Assembly: GCF_937616625.2 (NCBI RefSeq)
Contig: NC_065576.1
Span: 19,804,001 to 19,868,000, forward strand
Length of the DNA stretch: 64,000 nt
Direction of reading: 5' to 3'
Origin: Mercurialis annua
Lineage: Eukaryota; Streptophyta; Magnoliopsida; Malpighiales; Euphorbiaceae
The notes under the pieces are model-generated. The model was not told where the DNA came from. It did not search any database and saw only the letters and a program-made list of their open reading frames with translations. Of this stretch, positions 37,515 through 51,700 are shown in pieces; within the stretch, counting starts at the first letter, position 1; each line of letters opens with the position of its first letter. Position numbers and translations under genes: made by a program.

Positions 37515-40500
37515 TTAAAACGTTAGTAAACAAATTCGAACGTTTCACCTATTTACCGATTTAAACCAAACGTTTAAAACGTTACGAAACAAACCATAAT
37601 GTTTCACCTTTTTAGCTAATTAAGACAAAATTTTAAAACGTTACGAAACAAATCCAAATGTTTTAAACGTTACGAAACAAATCCTAACGTTTCACCTTTT
37701 TAGCGATTTAAGCCAAACATTTATAACGTTACGAACCAAATCTTAATGTTTCACCTGTTTAGCGATTTAAGCCAAAAGTTTAAAACGTAACGTAACAAAT
37801 ACAAACGTTTAAAATGCTAATTAAAAAATTTAAATGTTTCACCTTTTTAGCAATTTAAGCCAAGCGTTTAAAACGTTACGAAACAAACCCTAACGTTTCA
37901 CCTTTTTAGCTATTTAAGCCAAACATTTAAAACGTTACGAAAAAAATCCAAATTTATAAAACATTACGAAACAAATCCTAGCCTTTCACCTATTTAGCGA
38001 TTTAAGCCAAACATTTAAAACGTTACGAAACAAATCTTTACGTTTCACCTTTTAGCGATTTAAGAAAAACGTTTAATACGTTACAAAACAAATCCTAACG
38101 TTTAAAACGTTACCAAACAAATCCTAGTGTTTCACCTTTTTAGCGAATTAGGCCAAACGTTTAAAACGTTACGAAACAAATCTTAACGTTTGACCTTTTT
38201 AGTGATTTAAGCCAAACGTTTAAGAGGTTACGAAACAAATCCAAACGTTTTACCTTGTTAGCGATTTAAACCAAACATTTAAAAGGTTAAGAAACTGATC
38301 CAAACGTTTAATACGATACGAAACAAATCCTAATATTTTGCCTTTTTAGCGATTTAAGCCGAACGATTAAAACATTAAGAAACAAATCTAAATGTTTCAC
38401 CTTTTTAGCGATTCAAGCCAAACATTTAAAACATTACGAAACAAATCCAAACATTTAAAACGTTACGATTCAAATCCTAACATTTCACCTTTTTAGCAAT
38501 TTAAGCCAAATGTTTAGATCGTTACGAAACAATTCTTTATCTTTTACCATTTTAGCGATTTAAGCCAAACTTTGAAAATGTTACGAAACGGGTGCAAACA
38601 TTTAAAATATTAGAAACAAATCCTAACGTTTTGAACGTTACGAAACAAATCCAAACTTTTCACCTTTTTAGCGATTTAAGACAAAAGTTTAAAACGTTAC
38701 GAAAACAAATCCAAAAGTTTAAAACTTTACCAAATAAATCCTAATGTTTCACCTTTTTAGCGAGTTAAGCCAAACGTTTTAAAACATTTCGAAACAAATC
38801 TTAACGTTTCACCTTTTTAGCGATTTAAGCCAAACGTTTAAAACGTTACGAACAAATCCAAAAATTTAAAATATTAAGAAACTAATCCTAATGTTTCGTC
38901 TTTTTAGCAATTTAAGCCAAACGTTTAAAACGTTACGAAACAAATCCTAACGTTTCACCTTTTTAGCGATTTAAGCCAAACGTTTAAAACTTTACGAAAA
39001 CAAATCCAAACGTTTAAAACGTTACGAAACAAATCCTAACGTTTCACCTTTTTAGCAATTTAAGCCAAACATTTAAAACGTTAAGAAACAACTCTTAATG
39101 TTTCATCTTTTTAGCGATTTAAGCGAAACGTTTGAAACGTTACGAAACAAATCCAAACGTTTAAAACGTTACGAAACAAATCCTAACGTTTCATCTTTTA
39201 AGCGATTTAAGCCAAACGTTTAATACGTTACGAAATAAATCTTAATGTTTCACCTTTTTAGCAATTTAAGCCAAACGTTTAAAACGTTTCGAAACAATTC
39301 CTAACGTTTCATCTTTTTAGCGATTTAAGCCAAACATTTAAAACGTTACGAAACAAATTCAAATGTATAAAACATTACGAAACAAATCCTAGCCTTTCAC
39401 CTATTTAGCGATTTAAGCCAAACGTTTAAAACGTTACGGAACAAATCTTTACGTTTCACCTTTTAGTGATTTAAGAGAAACGTTTAAAACGTTACAAAAC
39501 AAATCCAAATGTTTAAAACGTTACCAAACAAATCCTAGCATTTCACCTTTTTAGCGATTTAGGCCAAACGTTTAAAATGTTATGAAACAAATCTTAACGT
39601 TTCACCTTTTTAGCGATTTAAGCCAAACGTTTAAGAGGTTACGAAAGAAATCCAAACCTTTCACCTTTTTAGGGATTTAAACAAAACGTTTAAAAGGTTA
39701 AGAAACTTATCCAAACGTTTAATACGATACGAAACAAATCCTAACGTTTATCCTTTTTAGCGATTTAAGCCGAACGTTTAAAATGTTAAGAAACAAACCT
39801 AAACGTTTCACCTTTTTAGCGATTTAAGCCAAACATTTAAAACATTACGAAACAAATCCAAACATTTAAAACGTTACGAAACAAATTCTAATATTTCACC
39901 TTTTTAGCAATTTAAGCCAAATTTTTAAATCGTTATAAAACAATTCTTTACATTTTACCATTTTAGCGATTTAAGCTAAACTTTGAAAATTTTACGAAAC
40001 GGATGCAAACATTTAAAATATTACAAAACAAATCCAAACGTTTTGAACATTACGAAACAAATCCAAACGTTTCACCTTTTTAGCGATTTAAGCCAAAAGT
40101 TTAAAACGTTACGAAAACAAATCCAAACGTTAAAAACTTTACCAAATAAATCCTAATGTTTCACCTTTTTAGCGAGTTAAGCGAAACGTTTAAAACATTA
40201 CGCAACAAATCGTAATGTTTTACCTTTTTAGCGATTTAAGCCAAGCGTTTAAAATGTTACGAAACAAATGCAAACGTTTAAAACGTTACGAAACAAATCC
40301 TAACGTTTCATCTTTTTAATAATTTAAGCCAAACATTTAAAACGTTACGAAACTAATCGTAGCATTTCCCCTTTTTAGCAAATTAAGCCAAACATTTAAA
40401 ACGTTAAGAAAACAAATCCAAACGTTTAAAACGTTACAAAACAAATCCAAACGTTTCACCTTTTTAGCAATTTAAGCCAAACGTTTAACACGTTACGAAA

Positions 40501-43390
40501 CAAATCTTAATGTTTCATCTTTTTAGTGATTTAAGCGAAACGTTTGAAACGTTACGAAACAAATCCAAACGTTTCAATCGTTAAGAAACAAATACTAACG
40601 TTTCATCTTTTAAGCGATTTAAGCCAAACGTTTAATACGTTACGAAATAAATGTTAATGTTTCACCTTTTTAGCAATTTAAGCCAAACGTTTAAAACGTA
40701 GCGAAAAAAATCCAAACCTTTAAAACATTAATAAAAAAATCCTAACGTTTCACCTTATTAGCAATTTAAGCCAAATGTTTAAAACGTTAAGAAACAAATC
40801 CTAACGTTTCACCTTTTTAGCAATTTAAGCCAAATGTTTAAAACGTTACGGAAATAAATCCAAAAGATTAAAACGTTACAAAACAAATCCAAACGTTTCA
40901 CCATTTATCGATTTATGCGTAACGTTTAAAACGTTACTAAACTTATCCAAACATTTAAAACATTACGAACCAAATCCTAACGGTTCACCTTTTTAGCGAT
41001 AAAAGCCAAACTTTTAAAACGCTATGATGCAAATATAAACGTTTCACCTTTTTCGCGATTTAAGCCAAACATTTAAAACGTTACGAAACAAATCCAAATC
41101 TTTAAAACGTTAGTAAACAAATCTTAACGTTTCTCCATTTTAGCGATATAAGCCAAATGTTTAAAACGTTACGAAACAAATCCAAACGTTTAAAATGTTA
41201 AGAAAAAAATCCTAATGTGTCACCTTTTTAGCAAATTAAGCCAAAAATTTAAAACGTTACGAAACAAATCCAAACGTTTCCCCTTTTTAGGGATTTAAGC
41301 CAATCGTTTTAAAACGTTACGAAACAAATCTTAACGTTTAACCTTTTTGGCGATTTAAGCCAAAAGTTTAAAATGTTACGAAACAAATCCAAACATTTAA
41401 AACGTTAAGAAACAAATCCTAATGTTTACCTTTTTAGCAATTTAAGACAAACGTATAAAACGTTACGAAACAAATCATAATGTTTCACCTTTATAGCGAT
41501 TTAAGACAAAATTTTAAAATGTTACGAAAAAAATCCAAACGTTTAAAACGTTACGAAACAAATCCTAATTTAAGCCAAACGTTTATAACGTTACGAACCA
41601 AATCTTAATGTTTCACATTTTTAGCGATTTAAACCAAACGTTTAAAACGTAACGTAACAAATACAAACGTTTGAAATGCTAATAGAAAAATACAAATGTT
41701 TCACCTTTTTAGCAATTTAAGCCAAGCGTTTAAAACGTTACGAAACAAACCCTAACGTTTCACCATTTTAGCGATTTAAGCCAAACATTTAAAACGTTAC
41801 AAAACAAATCCAAATGTATAAAACATTACGAGACAAATCCTAGCCTTTCACCTATTTAGCGATTTAAGCCAAACGTTTAAAACGATACGAAACAAATCTT
41901 TATGTTTTACCTTTTAGCGATTTAAGAGAAACGTTTAAAACGTTACAAAACAAATCCTAACGTTTAAAACGTTACCAAACAAATCCTAGCGTTTCACCTT
42001 TTTAGCGATTTAGGCTAAACGTTTAAAATGTTACGAATCAAATCTTAACGTTTCACCTTTTTCGCGATTTAAGCCAAACATTTAAGAGGTTACGAAACAA
42101 ATCCAAACGTTTCACCATTTTAGCGATTTAAACCAAACGTTTATGTAATACCCCGTGTTTGTGGTAAAAGTATTTATTGGATTACTTATATTATTTTAGC
42201 CAATTAGAGCTAAAGATAAGGGAATTTCCGTAAATAAGACGGAAAATAGAATTTTGTCGAGCGATTAAATTTAATAAAAATTGATTATGCTATTAGATTA
42301 AATTAATCGGAATTAAAATTTATCTCATATTTTGATATTGAGATAAGCTTGTTGGAATTTAATAGGAAATTTGGAGAAATTTCTATTAAATAAAATAAAT
42401 GATTTTAAGATGGATATTTAAGTAATATCCGTAAATGTTATTATTTGGATTATTTTAAGAGAATCCATAAATATTTGAAATAGTATTTTTAGATACGGAT
42501 TTAAGCGCAATAAATAAATTATACGGCTAAATAATAAATTTTAAGGATAAGGCAATAATTAATATTTTGGAATAAGAAAAGTAGTCCGTATAATTTATAA
42601 TTGATTAAAGTTTAGATTTAGCTCGAGAAATTTATCGACGTGCTTAATTAATAAATTAATAGGAATTCTAGATAGCCAATAAATGGTGTAAAGCCAAATT
42701 ATAACGGGCCTAATTAACACTACAATCTACAAGCCCAAATAAGAAGGATGGCTAGATTGTTAAGAAAAAGGGAAGGATTAAGTTGTATATTAAACCATGG
42801 TAAGAAGACAAAAATTAGAAGGAATGAATATGTTCAATGGTTTAAGTAAGGGACTAAAATGGCACATTTGCCTAACATTGCATATGAAATACGTGATGAA
42901 GATGTTGAATCCAGAAGTAAAAATTTTACTTCAGCTTTTGATGAAACATTCGGTCACTTGGGGTTTCTTCATCTTAAGATCGTTTTTGATGATTCTTTCA
43001 CCGATTTTTCAAGAATTCGATCCTCTATCATCCTAAGACTTCAATTCAAGGTAAGATTTCGAATTTACAAGGTGCTATGGGCTGTGTTTATGGCTGAGTT
43101 TGGTGATTAAATGATAGGGGTTTTGTGAGTAGAAAAGAATGAGTTTAATTAATGGTTGGTTCTTGCTTCTAAAGTGATTTAAAGATGTTTAGGATGATTT
43201 ATGATGGGTAATTGCTGAATTGAAGTATATATAAATTAGAGTTAGATTTATTGATTAATTAGTGAGTTTTCAAATTAATTTCTTAAGAAAAAGGGTTATG
43301 AATAAAGCTGGAAATTTTGGAGTTATTGAAGTGTTTCGAGTTGACAGAGGATGAAGCTTGGGGGTTAACGGAGCACGGCGGCCGAGGGAG

Positions 43391-43518
43391 GACCGATCAG
43401 GCCCGAAGGCCTGATCGGTCTGCTCAACTGAGCAGACGGTCTGCTCAAACAGAGCAGACCTGGTCTGCTCGATAAAGAGCAGACCTGCTGGTCTGCTTTG
43501 ACGGGCAGACCAGCCGGT
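43391..43518 (+). repeat. Run of five hairpins in LTR C
   Basis: GACCGATCAGGCC (43391-43403) and its exact complement at 43408-43420 enclose a CGAA loop. It is followed by four further inverted repeats with about 9-bp arms built on GGTCTGCTC / GAGCAGACC and a final CTGGTCTGC / GCAGACCAG pair. This stretch is much more GC-rich than the rest of the LTR. It corresponds in style, not in sequence, to the clusters in LTRs A and B. Confidence 0.75.
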
Positions 43519-44822
43519 CACCCCGAGTCCCCGCGGCCGATACGTTTCGATGTTGGAAATGTCTTCGGAAGTTTTAATAAATTAAATAAAATGCAAATTA
43601 AAGCTGAAAATGGACTTAGAAAGTTTAATAAATGGATTTTTGAAATAGAAGTTAAAATAGATTATGGCATAAATCAAATTCAAGTCTAAGTGCTTGAATG
43701 TAACATTTAAAGTGTGTTTAAAGTGAATTAAGATTGTTTATGGATTGAATAGATGATTTAAAAATTGGTGTAATACATTTAAAGATATAGCTTAAAGTAA
43801 GTTTGAGATTTAGTCTAGATATTTAAAATTTAGGAGTTTAAAAGGGTTGATTGTAGATTTTGGTAAGTGATAAGTCGAATCGATTAATGAGTTATTAAGA
43901 AGGCAAGAGTAAAAAAAAAAGTATTTAGAATCAACTCAAGCCTGAACGCTTGAAAATAAATGCGGAATGTTGAAATTGAAGTAGTTTATGAATTAAAATG
44001 TTAATTTAGTGTTTATTTATATTATAGATCTTACGCGCTATTGGATTGGAGAAATAAAAGATTTGGGGGAATTAACAACAGGCTATTTTATTTCGCTTTA
44101 GAAGTTTGAAAATTTGGAATAAGCGATCGAGGTGAGTTCGCAATTTACTTTCGAGTATTATTATTTTTATTTATAAATAGATACATGTATTTGATTAAAT
44201 GTTTTAGTTTTAAACTTATATATTTGTTTATAGAACTCATATTGATATTAATAGAGCTTCATTAAAATATTTTAAATAATAAGTTTATGACTTTTATTAA
44301 TAGTTTATTTTATGCTATAAACGAATAAAATATATTACACTTTATTAAAGGTCGCATAAATTGAGTTTGAAATATATTGAAAAATGTTTGATACTAGACT
44401 TTGATTTTTATCATGGATAATGCGATTTATAGTTGATGATGGCTAGATCGTGAGATCGCCTTTGAAATAGCGTCGTTTATTTGAAAAGAGCATGTATTAT
44501 TTAGTTAATGCTCTTTATTCTTTTAAGGCCTTTAAGCATGTGCATTAGTATAGAGAATTTGAGAATTTTATTATAGTACTTGTTATTTTAATAGCTTCGC
44601 TATATGCATGTTTATTATACGAACTATAAATCGTTTGTCTTGCGGATTTATATTTTAAACCCAATAAGTGATCCGGGGGAAACGAACTACCTATTGGGCG
44701 TTAATAGGCTGTGTGATCACCAGTACTGATATGAGTCTAGGCGTCTATGGTCAATGATTTGAAATGATAAATTATGATTATCGATCAATTAATGGAATAA
44801 GGTGGATAAAAAGAAATGTGAT

Positions 44823-45004
44823 AGACACAAGGTAACTCGATCGAACTATCTCGGGACCTGTGTCTAGTGGGTAACTCGGTCGAACTATCTCGGGACCCAC
44901 AACTTGGGATTAAGTAGTGGCATGATGTAACTCGGTTGAACTATCTCGGGACTATGCCACGTGGTAGCGGGTAACTCGGTCGAACTATCTCGGGACCCGG
45001 CCAC
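44823..45004 (+). other. Four hairpin boxes with compensating stems in LTR C
   Basis: Four copies of the box GTAACTCGGTCGAACTATCT followed by CGGGAC. Each is enclosed by a different self-complementary pair of arms. AGACACA(A)GGT 44823-44833 pairs with ACCTGTGTCT 44856-44865. GTGGGT 44867-44872 pairs with ACCCAC 44895-44900. GTGGCAT 44917-44923 pairs with ATGCCAC 44954-44960. CGGGT 44968-44972 plus GTGG 44961-44964 pair with ACCCG 44995-44999 and CCAC 45001-45004. The loop is conserved while the stems covary, as expected of a selected structure. It lies about 770 bp before the LTR 3' end. Confidence 0.75.
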
Positions 45005-45775
45005 TCGGACGATATGATTCGAAAAACAGTGATCGTCAATTATGTCAAATAAGTTCGTAGCTCTTGGGTTTAGGGTTTCGAACGGATCCGATATTGAAAA
45101 CTATTAAATTACATTTCATATTTATTTTTATTTAATAATCGTTTATTATCGAAGCATGTTTAACTTATCATTTACTATTGAAGTATGTGTAATTTATCGT
45201 TTATTATCGAATTATGTTTAATTATAAGATATTGATTGATCGTAAAGCAAAGTATATTTGATCGTTAATGCGACCTTGTTTTTAATTATAATACCGTTAG
45301 TAAATAGTAAACTCACTCAGCGTTGTCTGACCCCCCAACTGTGTTTTCTTTCAGGATTAATATATGACAATGTGGTCGAGCTTCCATTCGTTGTTCCGGA
45401 AGTCTCAGTTATGGGAGGTCTTATTCTTCTTAGAGCTGCAGTAGTCATGATAGTAGAGCTAGCCAGTAGTAAACGATTTCTTTTATTTTATTTTATGCTA
45501 TGACATAATGATGTATTTTGGGAAAGTGAATTATCTAGAAATTTAATATATGGTTAATTGGTATTTTATACAGAGTGGTTTGTGTGTTTTCACAGGTGTG
45601 GTTTATTAAGTTTATAGCCGTTATATTGCCGATTTTTCAAAAACAAATTATTTAAGTTTTATAATGACTCATAAACGCGAAAAAGTTTTTGGTAAATTTA
45701 GGCTTGCTACGGGTTTCGGAACCAAAATTCCCATTCCCTAGCGCCTGTCGCGACCCTCGATTTCAGGTCGTGACA

Positions 45776-48700
45776 GTTTAATAGGTTAAGAAACTGATCC
45801 AAACGTTTAATACGATATGAAACAAATCCAAACGTTACACCTTTTTAGCGATTTAAGTCGAACGCTTAAAACGTTAAGAAACAAATCTGAACGTTTCACC
45901 TTTTTAGCGATTTAAGCCAAACATTTAAAACATTACGAAACAAATCCAAACATTTAAAACGTTACGAAACAAATTCTAACGTTTCACCTTTTTAGCAATT
46001 CAAGCCAAATGTTTAAATCGTTACGAAACAATTATTTACCTTTTACCATTTTAGCGATTTAAGCCAAACTTTAAAAATGTTACGAAACAAATGCAAACAT
46101 TTAAAATATTACAAAACAAATCCAAACGTTTTGAACGTTACGAAACAAATCCAACTGTTTCACCTTTTAAGCGATTTAAGCCAAAAGTTTAAAACTTTAT
46201 GAAAACAAATCCAAACGTTTAAAACTTTACCAAATAAATCCTAATGTTTCACCTTTTTAGCGAGTTAAGCCAAACGTTTTAAAACATTTCGAAACAAATC
46301 TTGACGTTTCACCTTTTTAGCGATTTAAGCCAAACGTTTAAAACGTTACGAACAAATCCAAACGTTTAAAACGTTAAGAAACAAATCCTAATGTTTCTTC
46401 TTTTTAGCAATTTAAGACACACGTTTAAAACGTTACGAAACAACTCCTAACGTTTCACCATTTTAGCAATTTAAGCCAAACGTTTAAAACGTAACGAAAA
46501 CAAATCCAAACATTTAAAACGTTGCGAAACAAATCCTAACGTTTCACATTTTAAGCGATTTAAGCCAAACGTTTAATACGTTACGAAATAAATCTTAATG
46601 TTTCACCTTTTTAGCAATTTAAGCCAAACATTTAAAACGTAACGAAACAAATCCAAACCTTTAAAAGGTTAATAAAAAAATCCTAATGTTTCACCTTTTT
46701 AGCAATTTAAGCCAAATGTGTAAAACGTTAAGAAACAAATCCTAACGTTTCACCTTTTTAGCAATTTAAGCCAAACGTTTAAAACGTTACGGAAACAAAT
46801 CCAAATATTTAAAATGTTACGAAACAAATCCAAACGTTTCACCATTTTAGTGATTTATGCTTAACGTTTAAAACGTTACTAAACTTATCCAAACATTTAA
46901 AACGTTACGAAACAAATCCTAACGTTCCACCTTTTTAGCGATATAAGCCAAACTTTTAAAACGCTATAAAGCAAATATTAAAGTTTCACCTTTTTCGCGA
47001 TTTAAGCCGAACATTTCAAATGTTATGAAACAAATCCAAATCTTTAAAATGTTAGTAAAGAAATGTTAACGTTTCACCTTTTTAGCGATTTAACCCAAAC
47101 TTTTAAAACGTTACGAAATAAATCTTAGCGTTTCCCGTTTTTAGTGACTTAAGCCAAATGTTTAAAACGTTAAGGAACAAATCCAAACATTTAAAATGTT
47201 AAGAAAAAAATTCTAATGTTTCGCCTTTTTAGCAATTTAAGCCAAACGTTTAAAACGTTACGAAACAAATCCTAACATTTCCCCTTTTGAGGGATTTAAG
47301 CCAAACGTTTGAAAACGTTACGAAACAAACCTTAACGTTTCAACTTTTTAGCGATTTAAGCCAAAAGTTTAAAATGTTATGAAACAAATCCAAACGTTTA
47401 AAACGTTAAGAAACAAATCCTAATGTTTCACCTCTTTTAGAAATTTAAGACAAACGTTGAAAACGTTACGAAACAAATCCTAATGTTTGACCGTTTAGTG
47501 ATTTATGCCAAATGTTTATTACGTTACAAAAACAAATGCAAACGTTTAAAACATTTCGAAACAAATCCAAAAGTTTCACCTATTTAGCGATTGAAGCCCA
47601 ACATTTAAAACGTTACGAAACAAATCATAATGTTTAACCTTTTTAGCGATTTAAGAGAACATTTTAAAACGTTACGAAACAAATCCAAACGTTTAAAACG
47701 TTACAAAACAAATCCTAACGTTTCACCTTTTTAGCGATTTAAGCCAAACGTTTATAACGTTACGAACCAAATCTTAATGTTTCACCTTTTTAGCAATTTA
47801 AGCCAAACGTTTAAAACGTAACGAAACAAATACAAACGTTTAAAAGGCTAATAAAAAAATTCAAATGTTTCACCTTTTTAGCAATTTAAGCCAAACGTTT
47901 AAAACGTTACGAAACAAATCCCAACGTTTCACCTTTTTAGCGATTAAAGCCAAACATTTAAAACGTTACGAAATAAATCCAAATGCATAAAACATTACGA
48001 AACAAATCCTAGCCTTTCACCTATTTAGCGATTTAAGCCAAACGTTTAAAACGTTACGAAACAAATCTTTACGTTTTACCTTTTAGCGATTTAAGAGAAA
48101 CGTTTAAAACGTTACGAAACAAATCTGAACGTTTCACGTATTTAACGATTTAAGCCAAATGTTTAAGAGGTTACGAAACAAATCCAAACGTTTCACCTTT
48201 TTAGCGATTTAAACCAAACATTTACAAGGTTAAGAAACACTCCAAACGTTTAATACGATACGAAACAAATCCTAACGCATCACCTTTTTAGTGATTTAAG
48301 CCGAACGTTTAAAATGTTAAGAAACAAATCTAAACGTTTCACCTTTTTAGCGATTTAAGCCAAACATCTAAAACATTATGAAACAAATCCAAACATTTAA
48401 AATGTTACGAAACAAATCCTAATGTTTTACCTTTTTAGCAATTTAAGCACAATGTTTAAATCGTTACGAAACAATTCTTTACATTTTTACCATTTTAGCG
48501 ATTTAAGCCAAACTTTGAAAATGTTACGAAACGGATGCAAACATTTAAAATATTACAAAACAAATCCAAACGTTTTAAACGTTACGAAACAAATCCAAAC
48601 GTTTCACCTTTTTAGCGATTTAAGCCAAAAGTTTAAAACGTTATGAAAACAAATCCAAACGTTTAAAACTTTACCAAATAAATCCTATTGTTTCACCTTT

Positions 48701-51700
48701 TTAGCGAGTTAAGCCAAACGTTTAGTACATCATGCAACAAATCCTAACGTCTTACCTTTTTAGCGATTTAAACCAAGCGTTTAAAATGTTACGAAACAAA
48801 TGCAAACGTTAATTATGTTACGAAACAAATCCTAACGTTTCACCTTTTTAACAATCTAAACCAAACATTTAAAACGTTACGAGACTAATCCTAACGTTTC
48901 ACCTTTTTAGCGATTTAAGCCAAACGTTTAAAACGTTACGAAAAAAATCCAAACATTTAAAACGTTACGAAACAAATCATAACGTTTCACCTTTTTAGCA
49001 ATTTAAGCCAAACGTTTAAAACGTTACGAAACAAATCTTAATGTTTTACCGATTTAAGCGAAACGTTTGAAACGTTACGAAACAAATCCAAACGTTTAAA
49101 ACGTTACGAAACAAATCCTAGCGTTTCACCTTTTAAACGATTTAAGCCAAACGTTTAATACGTTACGAAATAAATCTTAATGTTTCACCTTTTTAGCAAT
49201 TTAAGCCAAACGTTTAAAACGTAACGAAACAAATCCAAACCTTTAAAACGTTAATAAAAAAATCCTCAAGTTTCACCTTTTTAGCAATTTAAGCCAAATG
49301 CTTACGTTTAAAACGTAACTAAACAAATCTAAACCGTTAAAACGTTCATAAAATAATCCTAACGTTTCACCTTTTTAGCAATTTAAGCCAAATGCTTAAA
49401 ACATTAAGAAACAAATCCTAAAGTTTTACCTTTTTAGCAATTTAAGCCAAACGTTTAAAACGTTACAGAAACAAATCCAAAAGGTTAAAACGTTACGAAA
49501 CAAATCCAAACGTTTCACAATTTAGCGATTTATGCGTAACGTTTTAAACGTTACTAAACTTATCCAAACATTTAAAACGTTACGAAACAATTCCTAACGT
49601 TTCACCTTTTTAGCGATATAAGCGAAACTTTTATAACGCTATGAAGCAAATATTAACGTTTCACCTTTTTCGCGATTTAAGCCGAACATTTAATACGTTA
49701 CGAAACAAATCCAAATCTTTAAAACGTTAGTAAACAAATCTTAACGTTTCACCTTTTTAGCGATTTAAGCCAAACTTTTAAAACGTTACGAAATAAATCT
49801 TAACGTCTCCCCTTTTTAGCGATTTAAGCCAAACCTTTAAAACATTACGAAAAAAATCCAAACGTTTAAAATGTTAAGAAAAAAATCCAAATGTTTCACC
49901 TTTTTGGCAATTTAAGCCAAACGTTTAAAACGTTACGAAACAAATCCTAACATTTCCCCTTTTTAGCGATTTAAGCCAAATATTTAAAACGTTACGAAAC
50001 AAATCCAAATGTATAAAACATTACGAAACAAATCCTAGTCTTTCACCTATTTAGCGATTTAAGGCAAACGTTTAAAACGTTATGAAACAAATCTTTACGT
50101 TTCACCTTTTAGCGATTTAAGAGAAACGTTTAAAACGTTACAAAACAAATCCAAATGTTTAAAACGTTACCAAACAAATCCTAGCGTTTCACCTTTTTAG
50201 CGATTTAGGCCAAACGTTTAAAACGTTTCGAAACAAATCTTAACGTTTCACCTTTTTGGCGATTTAAGCCAAACGTTTAAGAGGTTACGAAACAAATCCA
50301 AACGTTTCACCTTTTTAGGGATTTAAACAAAACGTTTAAAAGGTTAAGAAACTGATCCAAAAGTTTAATACGATACGAAACAAATCCTAACGTTTCACCT
50401 TTTTAGCGATTTACGCCGAACGTTTAAAATGTTAAGAAACAAATCTAAACATTTCACCTTTTTAGCGATTTAAGTCAAACATTAAAAAAATTACGAAACA
50501 AATCCAAACATTTAAAACGTTACGAAACAAATCCTAACATTTCACCTTTTTAGCAATTTAAGCCAAATGTTTAAATCGTTACGAAACAATTCTTTACATT
50601 TTACCATTTTAGCTATTTAAGCCAAACTTTGAAAATCTTACGAAACAGATGCAAACATTTAAAATATTATAAAACAAATCCAAACGTTTTGAACGTTACG
50701 AAACAAATCCAAATGTTTCACCTTTTTAGCGATTTAAGCCAAAAGTTTAAAACGTTACGAAAACAAATCCAAACGTTTAAAACTTTACCAAATAAATCCT
50801 AATGTTTCACCTTTTTAGCGAGTTAAGCGAAACGTTTAAAACATTACGCAACAAATCGTAATGTTTTACCTTTTTAGCAATTTAAGCCAAACGTTTAAAA
50901 TTTTACGAAACAAATGCAAACGTTTAAAACGTTACGAAACAAATCCTAACGTTTCACCTTTTTAACAATTTAAGCCAAACATTTAAAACGTTACGAAACT
51001 AATCCTAGCATTTCCCCTTTTTAGCAAATTAAGCCAAACATTTAAAACGTTACGAAAACAAATCCAAACGTTTAAAACGTTACGAAACAAATCCTAACGT
51101 TTCACCTTTTTAGCAATTTAAGCCAAACGTTTAACACGTTGCGAAACAAATCTTAATGTTTCAACTTTCTAGTGATTTAAGCGAAACGTTTGAAACGTTA
51201 CGAAACAAATCCAAATGTTTAAAACGTTACAAAACAAATACCAACGTTTCACCTTTTAAGCGATTTAAGCCAAAAGTTTAATACCTTAATAAATAAATCT
51301 TAATGTTTCACCTTTTTAGCAATTTAGGCCAAACGTTTAAAACGTAGCGAAACAAATGCAAACCTTTAAAAAGTTAATAAAAAAATCCTAACGTTTCACC
51401 TTTTTAGCAATTTAAGCCAAATGTTTAAAACGTTAAGAAACAAATCCTAACGTTTCACCTTTTTAGCAATTTAAGCCAAACGTTTAAAACGTTACGGACA
51501 TAAATCCAAAAGTTTAAAACGTTATGAAACAAATCCAAACGTTTCACCATTTTAGCGATTTATGCGTAACGCTTAAAACGTTACTAAACTTATCCAAACA
51601 TTTAAAACATTACGAAACAAATCCTAACGTTTCACCTTTTTAGCGATATAAGCCAAACTTTTAAAACGCTATGAAGCAAATATTAACGTTTTACCTTTTT

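Larger units (their letters stand above)
20200..42143 (+). repeat. Satellite array, block 3 (longest)
   Basis: 21.9 kb of the same ~59-bp unit in constant orientation, beginning with the second GTTAC (20200-20204) and ending with GTTTA (42139-42143). It holds higher-order repeats of about 2.1-2.6 kb, described separately, and one micro-inversion at 37469-37514. I find no gene, transposon or non-satellite segment in it. The open frames that occur are chance readings of the repeat. Confidence 0.95.
42144..45775 (+). mobile_element. Family-C solo LTR with target duplication
   Basis: 3632 bp from TGTAATACCCCGTG to GGTCGTGACA, flanked by GTTTA (42139-42143 and 45776-45780). There is no primer site, coding region or second LTR, so it is a solo LTR. 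The ends match families A and B, but most of the body is different and it is longer. It holds a palindrome cluster (43391-43518) and four hairpin boxes (44823-45004). Several open frames of 60-83 codons (42797-43110, 43270-43521, 43498-43689, 45258-45503) show no recognisable domain and are probably chance. Confidence 0.92.

Noticed and set aside
20200..42143. Telomere-like or interstitial telomere repeat
   Set aside because: No TTTAGGG or TTAGGG tandem runs; the unit is ~59 bp.
42797..43110. Two overlapping open frames of 79 and 83 codons in LTR C
   Set aside because: No domain, inside a solo LTR, and in competing frames.
48422..48646. 74-codon open frame in satellite
   Set aside because: Pure repeat translation (repeating FxLFSDLSQ-like peptide); frame not kept between repeat units.
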